The position numbers were made by a program, and so were the translations under genes. Below are positions 1 through 7,922 of a stretch of 64,000 nt of DNA, in pieces. Each line of letters opens with the position of its first letter. Within the stretch, counting starts at the first letter, position 1. Under the pieces are notes generated by a model that had not been told where the DNA came from, ran no database searches, and saw nothing but the letters and a program-made list of their open reading frames with translations. Origin of the DNA: an uncultured Clostridia bacterium (GTDB taxonomy: Bacteria > Bacillota > Clostridia > Oscillospirales > Ruminococcaceae); the NCBI GenBank assembly GCA_947166945.1, contig CAMVGH010000003.1, positions 1 through 64,000 on the forward strand. Direction: 5' to 3'.

Positions 1-71
1 CTTTTTATTTCTTTTAGTTTTTCTTCTTCCTCTTTTTGTCTATCGATTTCCTTTTACGCTGACGTTGCTCA

Positions 72-992
72 TTATAACACATCCTTTCTTTTTTCGTACA
101 GAGTCTTATGCCCGTAGGATATCTTTTCGATATTTTCAAAACCAATACCGTCATCGTCAAAGCCATAGGCTAAACAGAAGCCCGATAATAATTCCCTGTC
201 TGCTTTAGACAAGGTGTATCGGGACAGAGTGCGATCCATTTCCATTATTATCCCTTTGATCTCCCCGCTTGGGACAGATATGGCGTCCATTTTCGCATGA
301 TTGATGCCGATCTTAACTCTATACTTTTCTCCTTCTGTATTTCTCAGCTTTTCATATATTGATTTTCTTAGCATCATATTGCTGTCTGCTTTCATTTTAT
401 CTACCGCATCTGACAGCATCTTGTCCTTTTTTTTGCGGAAATTGATCTCTACCGCTCTACGAAGTATGTCTTCCTCTATGTAATGCCTCAGATAGTCTTC
501 ATCATATAAAAGATATTTCATAAACGGTTCCACATAGTTCTCATCAAACATACTGAAGAAATCTGTGTATATTCCGCAGAAGAATATTTGGCTGGCTTCA
601 TACTGAAGATCGTTTTGCACAAAATTATCCAGATTTTCTTTTTCTTCCTCCGGATCATATTCACCGGCAGCGGTTGTTACAGGAACAAGATTATCAACAG
701 AAAATGTACTTAAGAGTTTTTTATACTCCGCAATATATCTCTCCTTGAAGGCAGCCAATTCATTTGAAAACACCTTATTGATATCCTTGTAGTTGTAATT
801 TGTTGCGTAGAACACATTTTTGATTATCAAGCCGATCATTATGGCGTCGCAATAGTAAATATGACAAGGGTTGAGGTTGGCATATTGGGGCTCGAATACA
901 TATTTTATCCCGTTGCGCTCCAACATCATAAAATCATCGTTAAGAACATATCCGCCGTCGATAAAACTTCTGAGCTTTTCTTCTTTCGTCAT
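72..992 (-). CDS. Hypothetical protein, 306 aa
   Basis: I do not recognise a family. The protein is soluble, has no signal peptide or membrane segment, and is rich in charged residues. An acidic stretch (EEEKENL) lies near residue 115 and a Lys-rich helix around residues 185-205. It follows the 67-aa gene upstream with an 8-nt gap, so the two are probably one transcript from the promoter at 1281-1294. The ATG at 992 has an AGGAGG-like site just upstream. The stop is followed by A/T-rich sequence and no clear terminator before the window edge. Confidence 0.7.
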   Translation of the reverse strand: MTKEEKLRSFIDGGYVLNDDFMMLERNGIKYVFEPQYANLNPCHIYYCDAIMIGLIIKNVFYATNYNYKDINKVFSNELAAFKERYIAEYKKLLSTFSVDNLVPVTTAAGEYDPEEEKENLDNFVQNDLQYEASQIFFCGIYTDFFSMFDENYVEPFMKYLLYDEDYLRHYIEEDILRRAVEINFRKKKDKMLSDAVDKMKADSNMMLRKSIYEKLRNTEGEKYRVKIGINHAKMDAISVPSGEIKGIIMEMDRTLSRYTLSKADRELLSGFCLAYGFDDDGIGFENIEKISYGHKTLYEKRKDVL

Positions 993-1000
993 TTTTCCTC

Positions 1001-1204
1001 CTATCCGACCATACGCAAATCGCTGCTACTCGTCTTACCTGACATTTTGAGACTATTCAGCTCCTCTTTTTGCCTAAGAAGCTGTTCTATCGCTTCGGCA
1101 GCCTCACGAAGTATATTTGCGTGAACCTGCGGTATGCTTGTACGATGTGAAAGCTCCATAGCTCTTTCCTGTATCTTTTCCAGATACTTATCGCTGTAGT
1201 TCAT
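1001..1204 (-). CDS. Hypothetical protein, 67 aa
   Basis: A small, mostly helical protein with alternating charged and hydrophobic residues (motif ILREAAEAIEQLL) and no recognised domain. Three in-frame ATGs are available. I chose the one at 1204 (MNYSDKY) because GGAGG lies 7 nt upstream, while the ATGs at 1210 and 1228 are too close to that site or upstream of it. It is the first gene of a probable two-gene operon with the 306-aa gene downstream and sits 77 nt from the promoter element at 1281-1294. Confidence 0.65.
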   Translation of the reverse strand: MNYSDKYLEKIQERAMELSHRTSIPQVHANILREAAEAIEQLLRQKEELNSLKMSGKTSSSDLRMVG

Positions 1205-1280
1205 ATTCATTCCTCCGTTATATTTCAAATTATTTTATTCACAGAATCAAAACCTCCGTTCATCTTCTGTGTTTCATTCT

Positions 1281-1294
1281 TATTATGGTAGCGG
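1281..1294 (-). promoter_or_regulatory. Shared promoter element, variant (CCGCTACCATAATA)
   Basis: Copy of the window-wide GYTATCATAATA element, read on the minus strand, with one mismatch (C for T). CATAAT resembles a -10 hexamer. It lies 77 nt upstream of the 67-aa gene. Confidence 0.5.
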
Positions 1295-1315
1295 TATGGG
1301 AATAATAATGCGGGG

Positions 1316-1684
1316 TCAAGCGAATACCGAAAAATAGCCGTATGCGGTCTTTGCCAATTCACTGTATTCCTCCGGTGACAAGCATTCTTTGTTGACCTTT
1401 GATATCCATTCTATTCCCGTTTCAGAAACTTCCATCCTGTCTGTATTATCCAGCCAATAGATGAATTCAAGGCATGATCTGTCAAGTACCCCTACTGCCG
1501 GATTTATTACCGTCAATTCCAGCTTGTCATAAGCGTCCTCATAATACTCTGATTCCACAAACCTGATCTTACATATATAATTTCCGACAGAAAACAAGGC
1601 GGAGCTGCCTTGAAATGCAGCTTTCCCTTTGCACACAGGTATCAGATCACATATCTTTTTAAGTTCATTAACAATACCGTGCAT
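1316..1684 (-). CDS. Hypothetical protein, 122 aa
   Basis: A small soluble protein that I cannot assign. Visible features are a Cys in ICDLIPVCKG near the N-terminus, a beta-rich middle and an aromatic C-terminus. The start at 1684 is preceded by GGGAGGTGATGG, a strong ribosome site. The promoter element ends only 23 nt upstream, leaving a leader of about 17 nt just long enough for the ribosome site. This geometry is good evidence that the element is a -10 region. It is a single-gene unit; the next minus-strand gene ends at a terminator at 1737-1767. Confidence 0.65.
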   Translation of the reverse strand: MHGIVNELKKICDLIPVCKGKAAFQGSSALFSVGNYICKIRFVESEYYEDAYDKLELTVINPAVGVLDRSCLEFIYWLDNTDRMEVSETGIEWISKVNKECLSPEEYSELAKTAYGYFSVFA

Positions 1685-1707
1685 TAACCATCACCTCCCT
1701 CTATGAT

Positions 1708-1720
1708 ATTATGATAGCGG
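1708..1720 (-). promoter_or_regulatory. Shared promoter element (CCGCTATCATAAT)
   Basis: Clear match to the recurrent element. The last base of CATAAT is 23 nt from the ATG of the 122-aa gene, so transcription must begin almost directly before the ribosome site. Confidence 0.7.
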
Positions 1721-1736
1721 TTTTGTCCGAATAAAG

Positions 1737-1767
1737 AAAACTGCTCCCGTATTCAGGAAGCAGTTTC
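1737..1767 (-). terminator. Hairpin terminator
   Basis: An 11-bp stem (AAACTGCT and AGCAGTTT arms with one mismatch) and a short loop, flanked by A/T-rich sequence. It lies between the stop of the LRR gene at 1803 and the promoter at 1708, so it probably ends the 3035-1803 transcript. Confidence 0.65.
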
Positions 1768-1802
1768 GGAAAGGCAATGACTTCTTATATCATTATATCC
1801 TT

Positions 1803-2696
1803 CTACACTTCGGTTATAGTCTTCTTCATCGTTACCACATCTCTGGCTACATAACCGTAATCGTATTTACCGCCAAATACGGCATAAGAACCGTTTTTAA
1901 GCACATAAACGGAATACATTCCCTTGTAAATAACATCCGCATATTCAAACGCTCCTCTAAACCCTGCACATATACATTCATATACTTTGCTGGCAATACA
2001 AAGCGCATACTGATGACCGTTGCTGATAAACGGATTGGTTCGCTTTCCGTGATTGGTTTTACCGGGTTCTGAAACGCTTATCTCAACAAGGTTATTACAG
2101 TCGGTAAGCGCGGATACAGATATCTGGGTCAGTTTATCGGCGATTAACTTATTCAGCTGATAGCATTTCTTGAATGAGCTTCCGCCGCACTTAGCGCCGT
2201 ATACATTGATCTCGGTTATCTTTGTGCGTAAAAAGGCACGATTCCCGATACTGACAATGTTTTTACCAAGTGTCACTATTTCAAGCCCACTCATCTCAAA
2301 TGCTGTATGATCTATACATTTTACCGAGGGAAGATCTATTACCTTAAGACTGTTGCATTTATAAAACGCATTTCTTCCGATGTGTTCCACATTAGGGAGA
2401 TATACGGAATATAGCTTTTTACATTCGCTCAAGTTAAGGTTCATGTCAACAAGACTGGCAGCGCTAAATGTCTCAAGGTTGGGAAAATAACATGATATAC
2501 CGTAGATCTCTCGTCCGTCGATATAAAATCTTATTGACACGGCTTTCTCCGCAATAATATTTCTTACGATCTCCAGTGTTTCTTTGATCTCGCTGACATC
2601 CGCTTCTACCGATTTAACCGTATCTGGGAATATAAGTACGCCGTTTACTATATCGCCGCATTCCAAAGCCTCCGCAATTCCGTTATTGATTATCAT
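1803..2696 (-). CDS. Leucine-rich repeat protein, BspA/LRR_5 type
   Basis: Residues about 75-215 contain repeated units of the treponemal/BspA type, for example HIGRNAFYKCNSLKVIDLP and SIGNRAFLRTKITEINVYG, with the usual AF...C..L..I.LP spacing. Such repeats form solenoids that bind proteins or surfaces. There is no signal peptide, so here it should act in the cytoplasm, or be exported by a route not visible. The last 90 residues carry no recognised domain and have several Tyr-rich strands. It follows a 101-aa gene by 33 nt and probably shares its promoter at 3111-3122. A terminator follows. Confidence 0.7.
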   Translation of the reverse strand: MIINNGIAEALECGDIVNGVLIFPDTVKSVEADVSEIKETLEIVRNIIAEKAVSIRFYIDGREIYGISCYFPNLETFSAASLVDMNLNLSECKKLYSVYLPNVEHIGRNAFYKCNSLKVIDLPSVKCIDHTAFEMSGLEIVTLGKNIVSIGNRAFLRTKITEINVYGAKCGGSSFKKCYQLNKLIADKLTQISVSALTDCNNLVEISVSEPGKTNHGKRTNPFISNGHQYALCIASKVYECICAGFRGAFEYADVIYKGMYSVYVLKNGSYAVFGGKYDYGYVARDVVTMKKTITEV

Positions 2697-2729
2697 AATG
2701 TCTTCCTCCTGAATTTAGATCAGATTATA

Positions 2730-3035
2730 TCACGCCGCAAACCTTTCGCATTTTTCTTCGATGTCTTTTATTTCTTTATATCTTTGTACGGCAGCCTCAA
2801 TTGCCCGTTTCACGGACAAAAGACTTATTTCGCCGGTCGCCCTGTTGGGAGTAATAAAAGTACCCATAATTACATCATCAAACGCTCTGAGCTGGACATC
2901 AAGGACAATTCTGCCGTATTTGTCTGTTTTAAGTATAATGCACATATTATACTTTTCATCGAACTGCTTTATTGCCGCGATCTTCCATTCCTTGTGCTCC
3001 ATTGCTTCCTTTTTGAACACATCGGTCATAGTCAT
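2730..3035 (-). CDS. Hypothetical protein, 101 aa
   Basis: No family recognised. The protein is a short alpha/beta polypeptide with a central stretch (CIILKTDKYGRIVLDVQL) that looks like paired beta strands and a charged C-terminal helix ending in CERFAA. AAGGAGGAAAA precedes the ATG at 3035. It is the first gene of a two-gene unit with the LRR protein. The promoter element lies 76 nt upstream. Confidence 0.6.
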   Translation of the reverse strand: MTMTDVFKKEAMEHKEWKIAAIKQFDEKYNMCIILKTDKYGRIVLDVQLRAFDDVIMGTFITPNRATGEISLLSVKRAIEAAVQRYKEIKDIEEKCERFAA

Positions 3036-3110
3036 ATCTTTTCCTCCTTAATACATTTTTGATCATTCATGCCTTTCATAAGACTCCGTTCGTCATAGAA
3101 ATGCTATTTA

Positions 3111-3122
3111 TATTATGATAAC
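3111..3122 (-). promoter_or_regulatory. Shared promoter element (GTTATCATAATA)
   Basis: Full match to the recurrent core on the minus strand, 76 nt from the 101-aa gene start. Confidence 0.65.
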
Positions 3123-3230
3123 AAGCAATAAGCCGTAAGCTGATACACAAACCTTATATTATTAAATAGTATATTGCCGACATTTTTCGACATAACCATT
3201 GTACGAAAAATACAACCTTTTGCTGTTACC

Positions 3231-3243
3231 GTAATCATAATAT
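3231..3243 (+). promoter_or_regulatory. Shared promoter element, variant (GTAATCATAATAT)
   Basis: Matches the core except TA for TT before ATCATAATA. It is divergent from the copy at 3111 and lies about 43 nt from the parM start. Confidence 0.55.
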
Positions 3244-3284
3244 ACATGAACCCGTATGGGAACCAACAGAAAGGATGAAAGAAA

Positions 3285-4490
3285 ATGGATGTACGCAATT
3301 ACAGGACAAAAACAATAATGAAAGAGGTATGTAATCCTTATTTCCCGGATAAGTGGACTATAGGCATAGATGTCGGTTACTCGGCAGTAAAAGTGTATGC
3401 GCCAAACAAGGTGTTCTCGTTTCCAACATTCGCCTTAGAGTCGGAAATTCGTGATATTTCTCTCATAACACGCAATTCCGGCGCAATCAGGTACAGGAAT
3501 GCACATGACATAGTCTATGAAGTCGGAGGCAGAGCCATAAGTATAGCTAACGACAACGAAGTTTACGAAAACGAGGCTATAATGTATGGCAGACAATGGT
3601 ATAGCAACACAACATATCAGGTTTGCCTTGAAGCCGCACTTGCATTAGCCATAATGAGCAATAATGTACGAGCTTATAAAGGTGAACCGATCTATGTCGC
3701 CAGCGGTCTCCCCAGTAAATTCATTTCCGACCAGGAAGTTCTAAAAGCTCTGATCGAAGGTCATCATTCGTTTGATATTGTTCCGCCCGGAGAAACTGAA
3801 TGGAAACATTTTGATTTTGATATTGTTTCCGCTTCAATAATGGAACAGCCTTTAGGGGCATTATGGTCGGCGTTATATGATGATTCCGCACACCTGACAT
3901 CAGATGCCAACGACCTGATCAACAGCAACATTCTCATATTTGACGCAGGCTTTGGAACGCTTGATTTGTTTGGGATAGTAGATTGCGGAAACAAATTTAC
4001 CTCGACCCACGCAAATTGCGGTATGAAAGAGGTCTATAAGCTCACCGTAAACGACATAAAAAAGCAGTGCGGGAAGGAGATCCCTATCCCGCTTCTGTAT
4101 AAATATCTTAACGACGGCAAGATTACATTTCTTAAACTGAAAAACAACGGCAAGGGTATAAAGAATATAAATGACCATAACAACTTGGTGTCTACTGTTC
4201 AAGAGTTCTCTGACATTCTGGAACGGAACAGCAGATTCATAGCGGAGAGAGCTGTATCTATAGCAAGCTCTGAAACAGATCAGCTTTCCAATTACAAGTA
4301 TGTTTTACTTGCCGGAGGCAGTACAGCGGCGTGGAATCAGTTTCTTCAGACAACTTTCAAGGAATTTGGCAAGCATGTGATCCATGCAGGAAGAAATAAC
4401 AGAAATCTTGATGCCATTTTTTCGATAGTCAGGGGATATTATATGAACCTGCTCGCACTTATCAAGCTTGAAACGGAGGCAGATAAATGA
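3285..4490 (+). CDS. parM: ParM/StbA-family plasmid segregation actin
   Basis: A 401-aa actin-fold ATPase expected to polymerise and push sister plasmids apart. All three nucleotide-binding signatures are visible: phosphate-1 IGIDVGYSAVKVYA near residue 26, phosphate-2 LIFDAGFGTLDLFG near residue 222, and the adenosine motif VLLAGGSTAAW near residue 345. Length fits the ParM/Alp range, with a short N-terminal extension. AAAGGATG precedes the ATG. The next gene overlaps by 4 nt and a third overlaps that one by 4 nt, making a tight three-gene operon. Type II partition operons put the adaptor directly after the actin, as here. The Alp7A or phage-actin subfamily cannot be excluded. Confidence 0.85.
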   Translation: MDVRNYRTKTIMKEVCNPYFPDKWTIGIDVGYSAVKVYAPNKVFSFPTFALESEIRDISLITRNSGAIRYRNAHDIVYEVGGRAISIANDNEVYENEAIMYGRQWYSNTTYQVCLEAALALAIMSNNVRAYKGEPIYVASGLPSKFISDQEVLKALIEGHHSFDIVPPGETEWKHFDFDIVSASIMEQPLGALWSALYDDSAHLTSDANDLINSNILIFDAGFGTLDLFGIVDCGNKFTSTHANCGMKEVYKLTVNDIKKQCGKEIPIPLLYKYLNDGKITFLKLKNNGKGIKNINDHNNLVSTVQEFSDILERNSRFIAERAVSIASSETDQLSNYKYVLLAGGSTAAWNQFLQTTFKEFGKHVIHAGRNNRNLDAIFSIVRGYYMNLLALIKLETEADK

Positions 4491-4981
4491 GGATATTGCT
4501 CACTCCGAATGCTGATTATGACCTTGTTGTTCTCTCCCTCGCTGTAAAAAACAGAATGAGGACTGAAATAATAAATTCTGTCAGCGCTTGTGCGAAAATG
4601 ACTCCTTATAAGATACAGTTCGACATTACCGATACGATCAAACCGTCAGACATCAGAATAAGAGACTATAAACTCTCAATGCGGATGATAAGGGATCCGG
4701 ACGCTATAAAACTCCTTGAATGTGCGATAAATCCGAAAATACTCATAAAGTATCTGCTCCGCTGCTACGCTTTTGGTATCGGGAAGCCCCATTATGGGAT
4801 GATCAACAGTTTTTTTCTTTATAAGCCCATATTTGATGAAGAATATGATGAACAGCCATTACCGCAGTCATCTGTATATTTTCAGACAGATAAGCAATCT
4901 GATAAGAGTAAAGCGCTCTCTGTCGATGATAACAAGAACACCATATTGAAACTTATGGGATTGGGAGGTAAACTTAAATGA
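4487..4981 (+). CDS. Probable ParR-like adaptor of the ParM system
   Basis: A 164-aa protein translated from an ATG overlapping the parM stop by 4 nt. Position directly after the actin, length, and a central segment (RDYKLSMRMIRDPDAIKLLE, then ILIKYLLRCYAFG) resembling a ribbon-helix-helix strand and helices suggest a ParR-type centromere-binding protein. The C-terminus is a short hydrophobic tail (ILKLMGLGGKLK) after a polar linker, as in ParR proteins whose tail docks on ParM. No diagnostic motif proves it, so this is inference from context and weak sequence likeness. Confidence 0.45.
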   Translation: MRILLTPNADYDLVVLSLAVKNRMRTEIINSVSACAKMTPYKIQFDITDTIKPSDIRIRDYKLSMRMIRDPDAIKLLECAINPKILIKYLLRCYAFGIGKPHYGMINSFFLYKPIFDEEYDEQPLPQSSVYFQTDKQSDKSKALSVDDNKNTILKLMGLGGKLK

Positions 4982-5313
4982 ATGATACCGATAAAAAAGC
5001 TCAACAGTTCGCTGCGCTCATTAATCAAACAATAGGCGACCTGAAAAAATTGTGCCTGAATAACAAAGCCCCTATGTTCGTAACTGTTTATTTGCCGGAA
5101 CAGAAAAAATATGTTTCAGATATGGTTTCACCCAAAGTTCTGGGTATAGAGATAACACCTAATCATATCGCCGGGCATCTGAATGTCGCAAACGGGTTCC
5201 ATACAGTACTTCCTATCGAGTCCATTCATCAGATTGCAGATAACAAAGGAGATGTTTCGGAGCTCGATTTTTCGGAAATGATTACAGATTGTGATTTTGA
5301 TGATCCCGAATAA
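4978..5313 (+). CDS. Hypothetical protein, 111 aa, in the par operon
   Basis: Starts in a 4-nt overlap with the preceding gene, so it is translationally coupled to the ParM/ParR-like pair. The protein has an N-terminal helix, a central beta-rich region and an acidic C-terminus (ELDFSEMITDCDFDDPE). No family recognised. It could be an accessory partition or copy-control protein, but only its place in the operon suggests this. Confidence 0.6.
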   Translation: MNDTDKKAQQFAALINQTIGDLKKLCLNNKAPMFVTVYLPEQKKYVSDMVSPKVLGIEITPNHIAGHLNVANGFHTVLPIESIHQIADNKGDVSELDFSEMITDCDFDDPE

Positions 5314-5353
5314 GACATTGAATGAAAAATTTCTGTACACTTAACTGTATTCC

Positions 5354-5455
5354 AAATATATTGGCTGTTTTCGTAGGAAAATCCGATAATTCCCATTATT
5401 TATGACTGTTTTGCTATACACGGTCGTCTTATATAGGAAAACAGCCATAAATATT
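5354..5455. repeat. Three 18-nt repeats (ATTTATGGCTGTTTTC type), one inverted
   Basis: Two direct copies (5354-5372 and 5398-5414) and one inverted copy (5437-5455) share the core GRCTGTTTT. The outer pair forms an imperfect inverted repeat around the middle copy. They lie just downstream of the par operon, where a centromere-like site or replication iterons could be. The same GGCTGTTTT core also precedes some shared promoter elements (31001 and 11162), so promoter-related sites are an alternative. Confidence 0.5.
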
Positions 5456-5865
5456 GCAACATTCTAAAAAATATCCAATATATATGGATAATGTGTTATT
5501 ATCCGGCTTCATATTTCTGTCCGTTTTTTATTATTTTCAAGCGTTCGGGGCGAAAAACATCGCCAATGGTCGTTGATGAAAAACTATCTTAATGTATTTC
5601 ATAACATACATCACCCGCCAGCGGGAATGTGGTATGAGCAAGTGTAATAGAGCCATTTATAGGTTTGTGCTGTTTGTAAATCCGCTGTATGTCGGGATTT
5701 CGTGTGTTTTCTACCTGCCTTTTTTGCAGATGGAGCAACAATGTACAACGTTGTAGAGTTTCAGTTTTTTTAAATACCCTTTAATACGCCTTATCACGGT
5801 ATTGATGTATTCTTAATGTGTCCATATAAAAATCAGCGAGCAACTGTAACTATGAACCGTTCGCC
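5456..5865. other. Noncoding region between par operon and HNH genes
   Basis: About 400 nt without a credible gene. It holds a palindrome ATCCAATATATATGGAT (5474-5490), a GC-rich hairpin CCCGC/GCGGG near 5613-5625 and a palindrome ACAACGTTGT near 5745. Its place after the partition genes makes a centromere or origin function possible, but nothing proves it. Confidence 0.35.
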
Positions 5866-5877
5866 GCTATCATAATA
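5866..5877 (+). promoter_or_regulatory. Shared promoter element (GCTATCATAATA)
   Basis: Perfect core match, 22 nt before the ATG at 5899. It falls so near the open frame that an apparent GTG start at 5881 would be at or before the transcription start, which supports the ATG at 5899. Confidence 0.7.
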
Positions 5878-5898
5878 CTCGTGAAAGGATGTGTTACT

Positions 5899-6735
5899 AT
5901 GAAGTATATCTATTCAAATGACATAAGCTTTGCCCTCAGAAGCCGAAGATCTCTTGAAGAAAAGAACAAGGTATGTATTGTACACAAATGTAAACAGCGC
6001 GAATATATAGAAAAAGAAACATGGGTCAGGCATTGCCTTAACGAAAAAATACTTGTCAGCTCCTGGGGACATATAGATCGTCAGAAGAATAGTGGGGAGA
6101 TAATGCCCGTTTGCGGATACAACAGAGATGATCCGATATTGTCAGTATTTATCAATGGTCGTAAATATCAGGCGAAACACTTGGTAGCAGAATGCTTTAA
6201 TGCTTACGGGAATGGCGAATATGTTATCAACATTAATCGCGATCCGTATGACAATATGATAGATAATCTTAGATTTGTGCCTAAAACGCAGGTTCGGCGA
6301 CACAGGATCAGCAGAGAACTGACGGCGACCCTTCCATTGACACAATTCACATTAGGTGGAAGTATTGTACAGAAGTGGAACAATGCCGATGAAGCGGCTT
6401 CTGTTCTTGGGTTTAGAAAAGGAGATATACTGATGTGCGCCGAAGGCGAGGTTTTGACTGCTCACGACTTTATATGGATCTTCGGCGACGACATTCACAT
6501 AAGCCGCTTACAATCGCTGCAGGAAAAAATTAGGCTTTTAGAGCCTTTTATAATAGTCGGCACCAACCGATACTGTGAATATGTGTTTTCAACTGTCTCT
6601 GAAGCCGGTAGATTTACAGGGCTTACAGAGTACGAGGTTATGAAGCGCTGTATCATAATGGATGATTACCCGGATTGGACATTTACTTATACGGGCAAGA
6701 CATACAAAGGGAGTGAAATAATTTGGAAGGATTAA
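5899..6735 (+). CDS. Degenerate HNH/NUMOD-type endonuclease-like protein
   Basis: Start chosen at 5899 (MKYIYSND) with AAAGGATG upstream. The middle contains a module like NUMOD4/HNH proteins: a strand pair with VSSWGHI, then HLVAECFNAYG, then NINRDPYDNMIDNLRFV, which matches the HIDGN...DNL core of HNH nucleases. The catalytic His is replaced, since NIN stands where NHI is expected, so cleavage activity is doubtful. A NUMOD1-like DNA-binding segment follows (FTLGGSIVQKWNNADEAAS). The next gene overlaps by 13 nt. It may be a domesticated homing-type DNA-binding protein. Confidence 0.6.
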   Translation: MKYIYSNDISFALRSRRSLEEKNKVCIVHKCKQREYIEKETWVRHCLNEKILVSSWGHIDRQKNSGEIMPVCGYNRDDPILSVFINGRKYQAKHLVAECFNAYGNGEYVININRDPYDNMIDNLRFVPKTQVRRHRISRELTATLPLTQFTLGGSIVQKWNNADEAASVLGFRKGDILMCAEGEVLTAHDFIWIFGDDIHISRLQSLQEKIRLLEPFIIVGTNRYCEYVFSTVSEAGRFTGLTEYEVMKRCIIMDDYPDWTFTYTGKTYKGSEIIWKD

Positions 6736-7847
6736 AGTTTAAACGGTGTTCGGGATATCTTGGCTACGAAGCTGCACTTAATGGGACGATTCGTTATGTT
6801 TCCCGCGGAAAGGCGACCGTGCTTAAAACCATTCATCCGTTTAATGATGATACAAACTATGTTCGTGTCAAGTTATTCAGCAAATTTAAGCAGGTTAAAG
6901 TGTCGTATATGATCGCACTTGCATTCCTGCCAAAGAAAAAAGGCGATATTCTTAAGTGTATAAACGGTAACTGGAACGATTACGATATAAGCAACTACAA
7001 GTGGGAAAACCCCAGAGAACTGTCGCAAAACACGAATAAAGAATGGAGAAGTGTCAGAGGCTTCGGAAACAAATATGAAGTTTCGGAGGACGGGGAAATA
7101 AGAAACTATAGAACTTGTACAATACTTAAGCCATACATACATCGAGGGCATCTGTATGTCAGATTATATGATGAAAAAAGAATAAATCGTCCAATTGCTC
7201 TGCTTGTAGCCGAGGCATTTACCGACATTCCCGAAAAGGTGCTGAAAAAAGAAAAAAGAGCTGTTGTCGGTCATAAAGACGGAAATGTGCTTAATAACCA
7301 TTATACAAATCTAATATGGGGGAAAAAAGACATATCACATTCCTCGCCGCCTCCAAAAAAAGCTATAAAAGTCCATGAATATACGCCGGACGGGAAATTC
7401 GTCCAAGAGTGGTCATCTCTTTCAAAAGCGTCATTCGCTTATAATATCGGCATTCAGGATATATGCAACTGCTGTAAAGGTAGAGCGTATTCCGCTGCTG
7501 GGAGAGTATGGCGCTGGTCTGACGAGAGCTTCAATTCGCACAAAACCCCGGATATACCTCAGTTGCTTCCCGATGAATATTTTAAGCCAATAAAAGGAAC
7601 TTATGCCGAGGTCTCCAATTACGGAAGAGTAAGAAATATGAGGAGATGCGGCAGGCTTTACAAGGTTCGGAGCGATGATACTGTACAAATAACGACCGAG
7701 GGAAAAACTATAGCCAAAAAGGTGTACACGATGGTTGCCGAAGCGTTCCTGCCCAATCCTAACGGATATAAAAGAGTAGGCTTTAAGGACGGCAACAGAA
7801 AAAATTGGCACATAGACAATCTGGTATGGCTCAGAGATATGGAATAG
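6723..7847 (+). CDS. Triple NUMOD4/HNH-module protein
   Basis: A 374-aa protein starting at TTG inside the previous gene's end, with AAAGGGAG upstream. Three tandem NUMOD4-HNH-like modules are visible, around residues 8-100, 105-215 and 290-374. Each has a 'YEVS..G.IRN' strand, an 'A..FL' helix and an HNH-like core. Module 1 reads CINGNWNDYDISNYKW. Module 2 keeps the His (VGHKDGNVLNNHYTNL). Module 3 has Phe instead (VGFKDGNRKNWHIDNL). A NUMOD1-like repeat sits between modules 2 and 3. Only one core looks catalytically competent, so the protein may mainly bind DNA. A strong terminator follows. Confidence 0.65.
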   Translation: MEGLKFKRCSGYLGYEAALNGTIRYVSRGKATVLKTIHPFNDDTNYVRVKLFSKFKQVKVSYMIALAFLPKKKGDILKCINGNWNDYDISNYKWENPRELSQNTNKEWRSVRGFGNKYEVSEDGEIRNYRTCTILKPYIHRGHLYVRLYDEKRINRPIALLVAEAFTDIPEKVLKKEKRAVVGHKDGNVLNNHYTNLIWGKKDISHSSPPPKKAIKVHEYTPDGKFVQEWSSLSKASFAYNIGIQDICNCCKGRAYSAAGRVWRWSDESFNSHKTPDIPQLLPDEYFKPIKGTYAEVSNYGRVRNMRRCGRLYKVRSDDTVQITTEGKTIAKKVYTMVAEAFLPNPNGYKRVGFKDGNRKNWHIDNLVWLRDME

Positions 7848-7881
7848 ATGAACACAATTCTCAATTGGATTCATAAAACAG

Positions 7882-7904
7882 AAAGGCTCCATTTCGGAGC
7901 CTTT
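7882..7904. terminator. Bidirectional terminator
   Basis: A perfect 9-bp stem (AAAGGCTCC/GGAGCCTTT) with a 5-nt loop and T-rich or A-rich flanks, between convergent genes. Confidence 0.85.
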
Positions 7905-7922
7905 CTTTATGTGCAGCGATGA

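Noticed and set aside
13..84. Very basic 23-codon frame on the minus strand at the left edge
   Set aside because: It overlaps the end of the 306-aa gene, is low-complexity Lys/Arg and has only a weak ribosome site.
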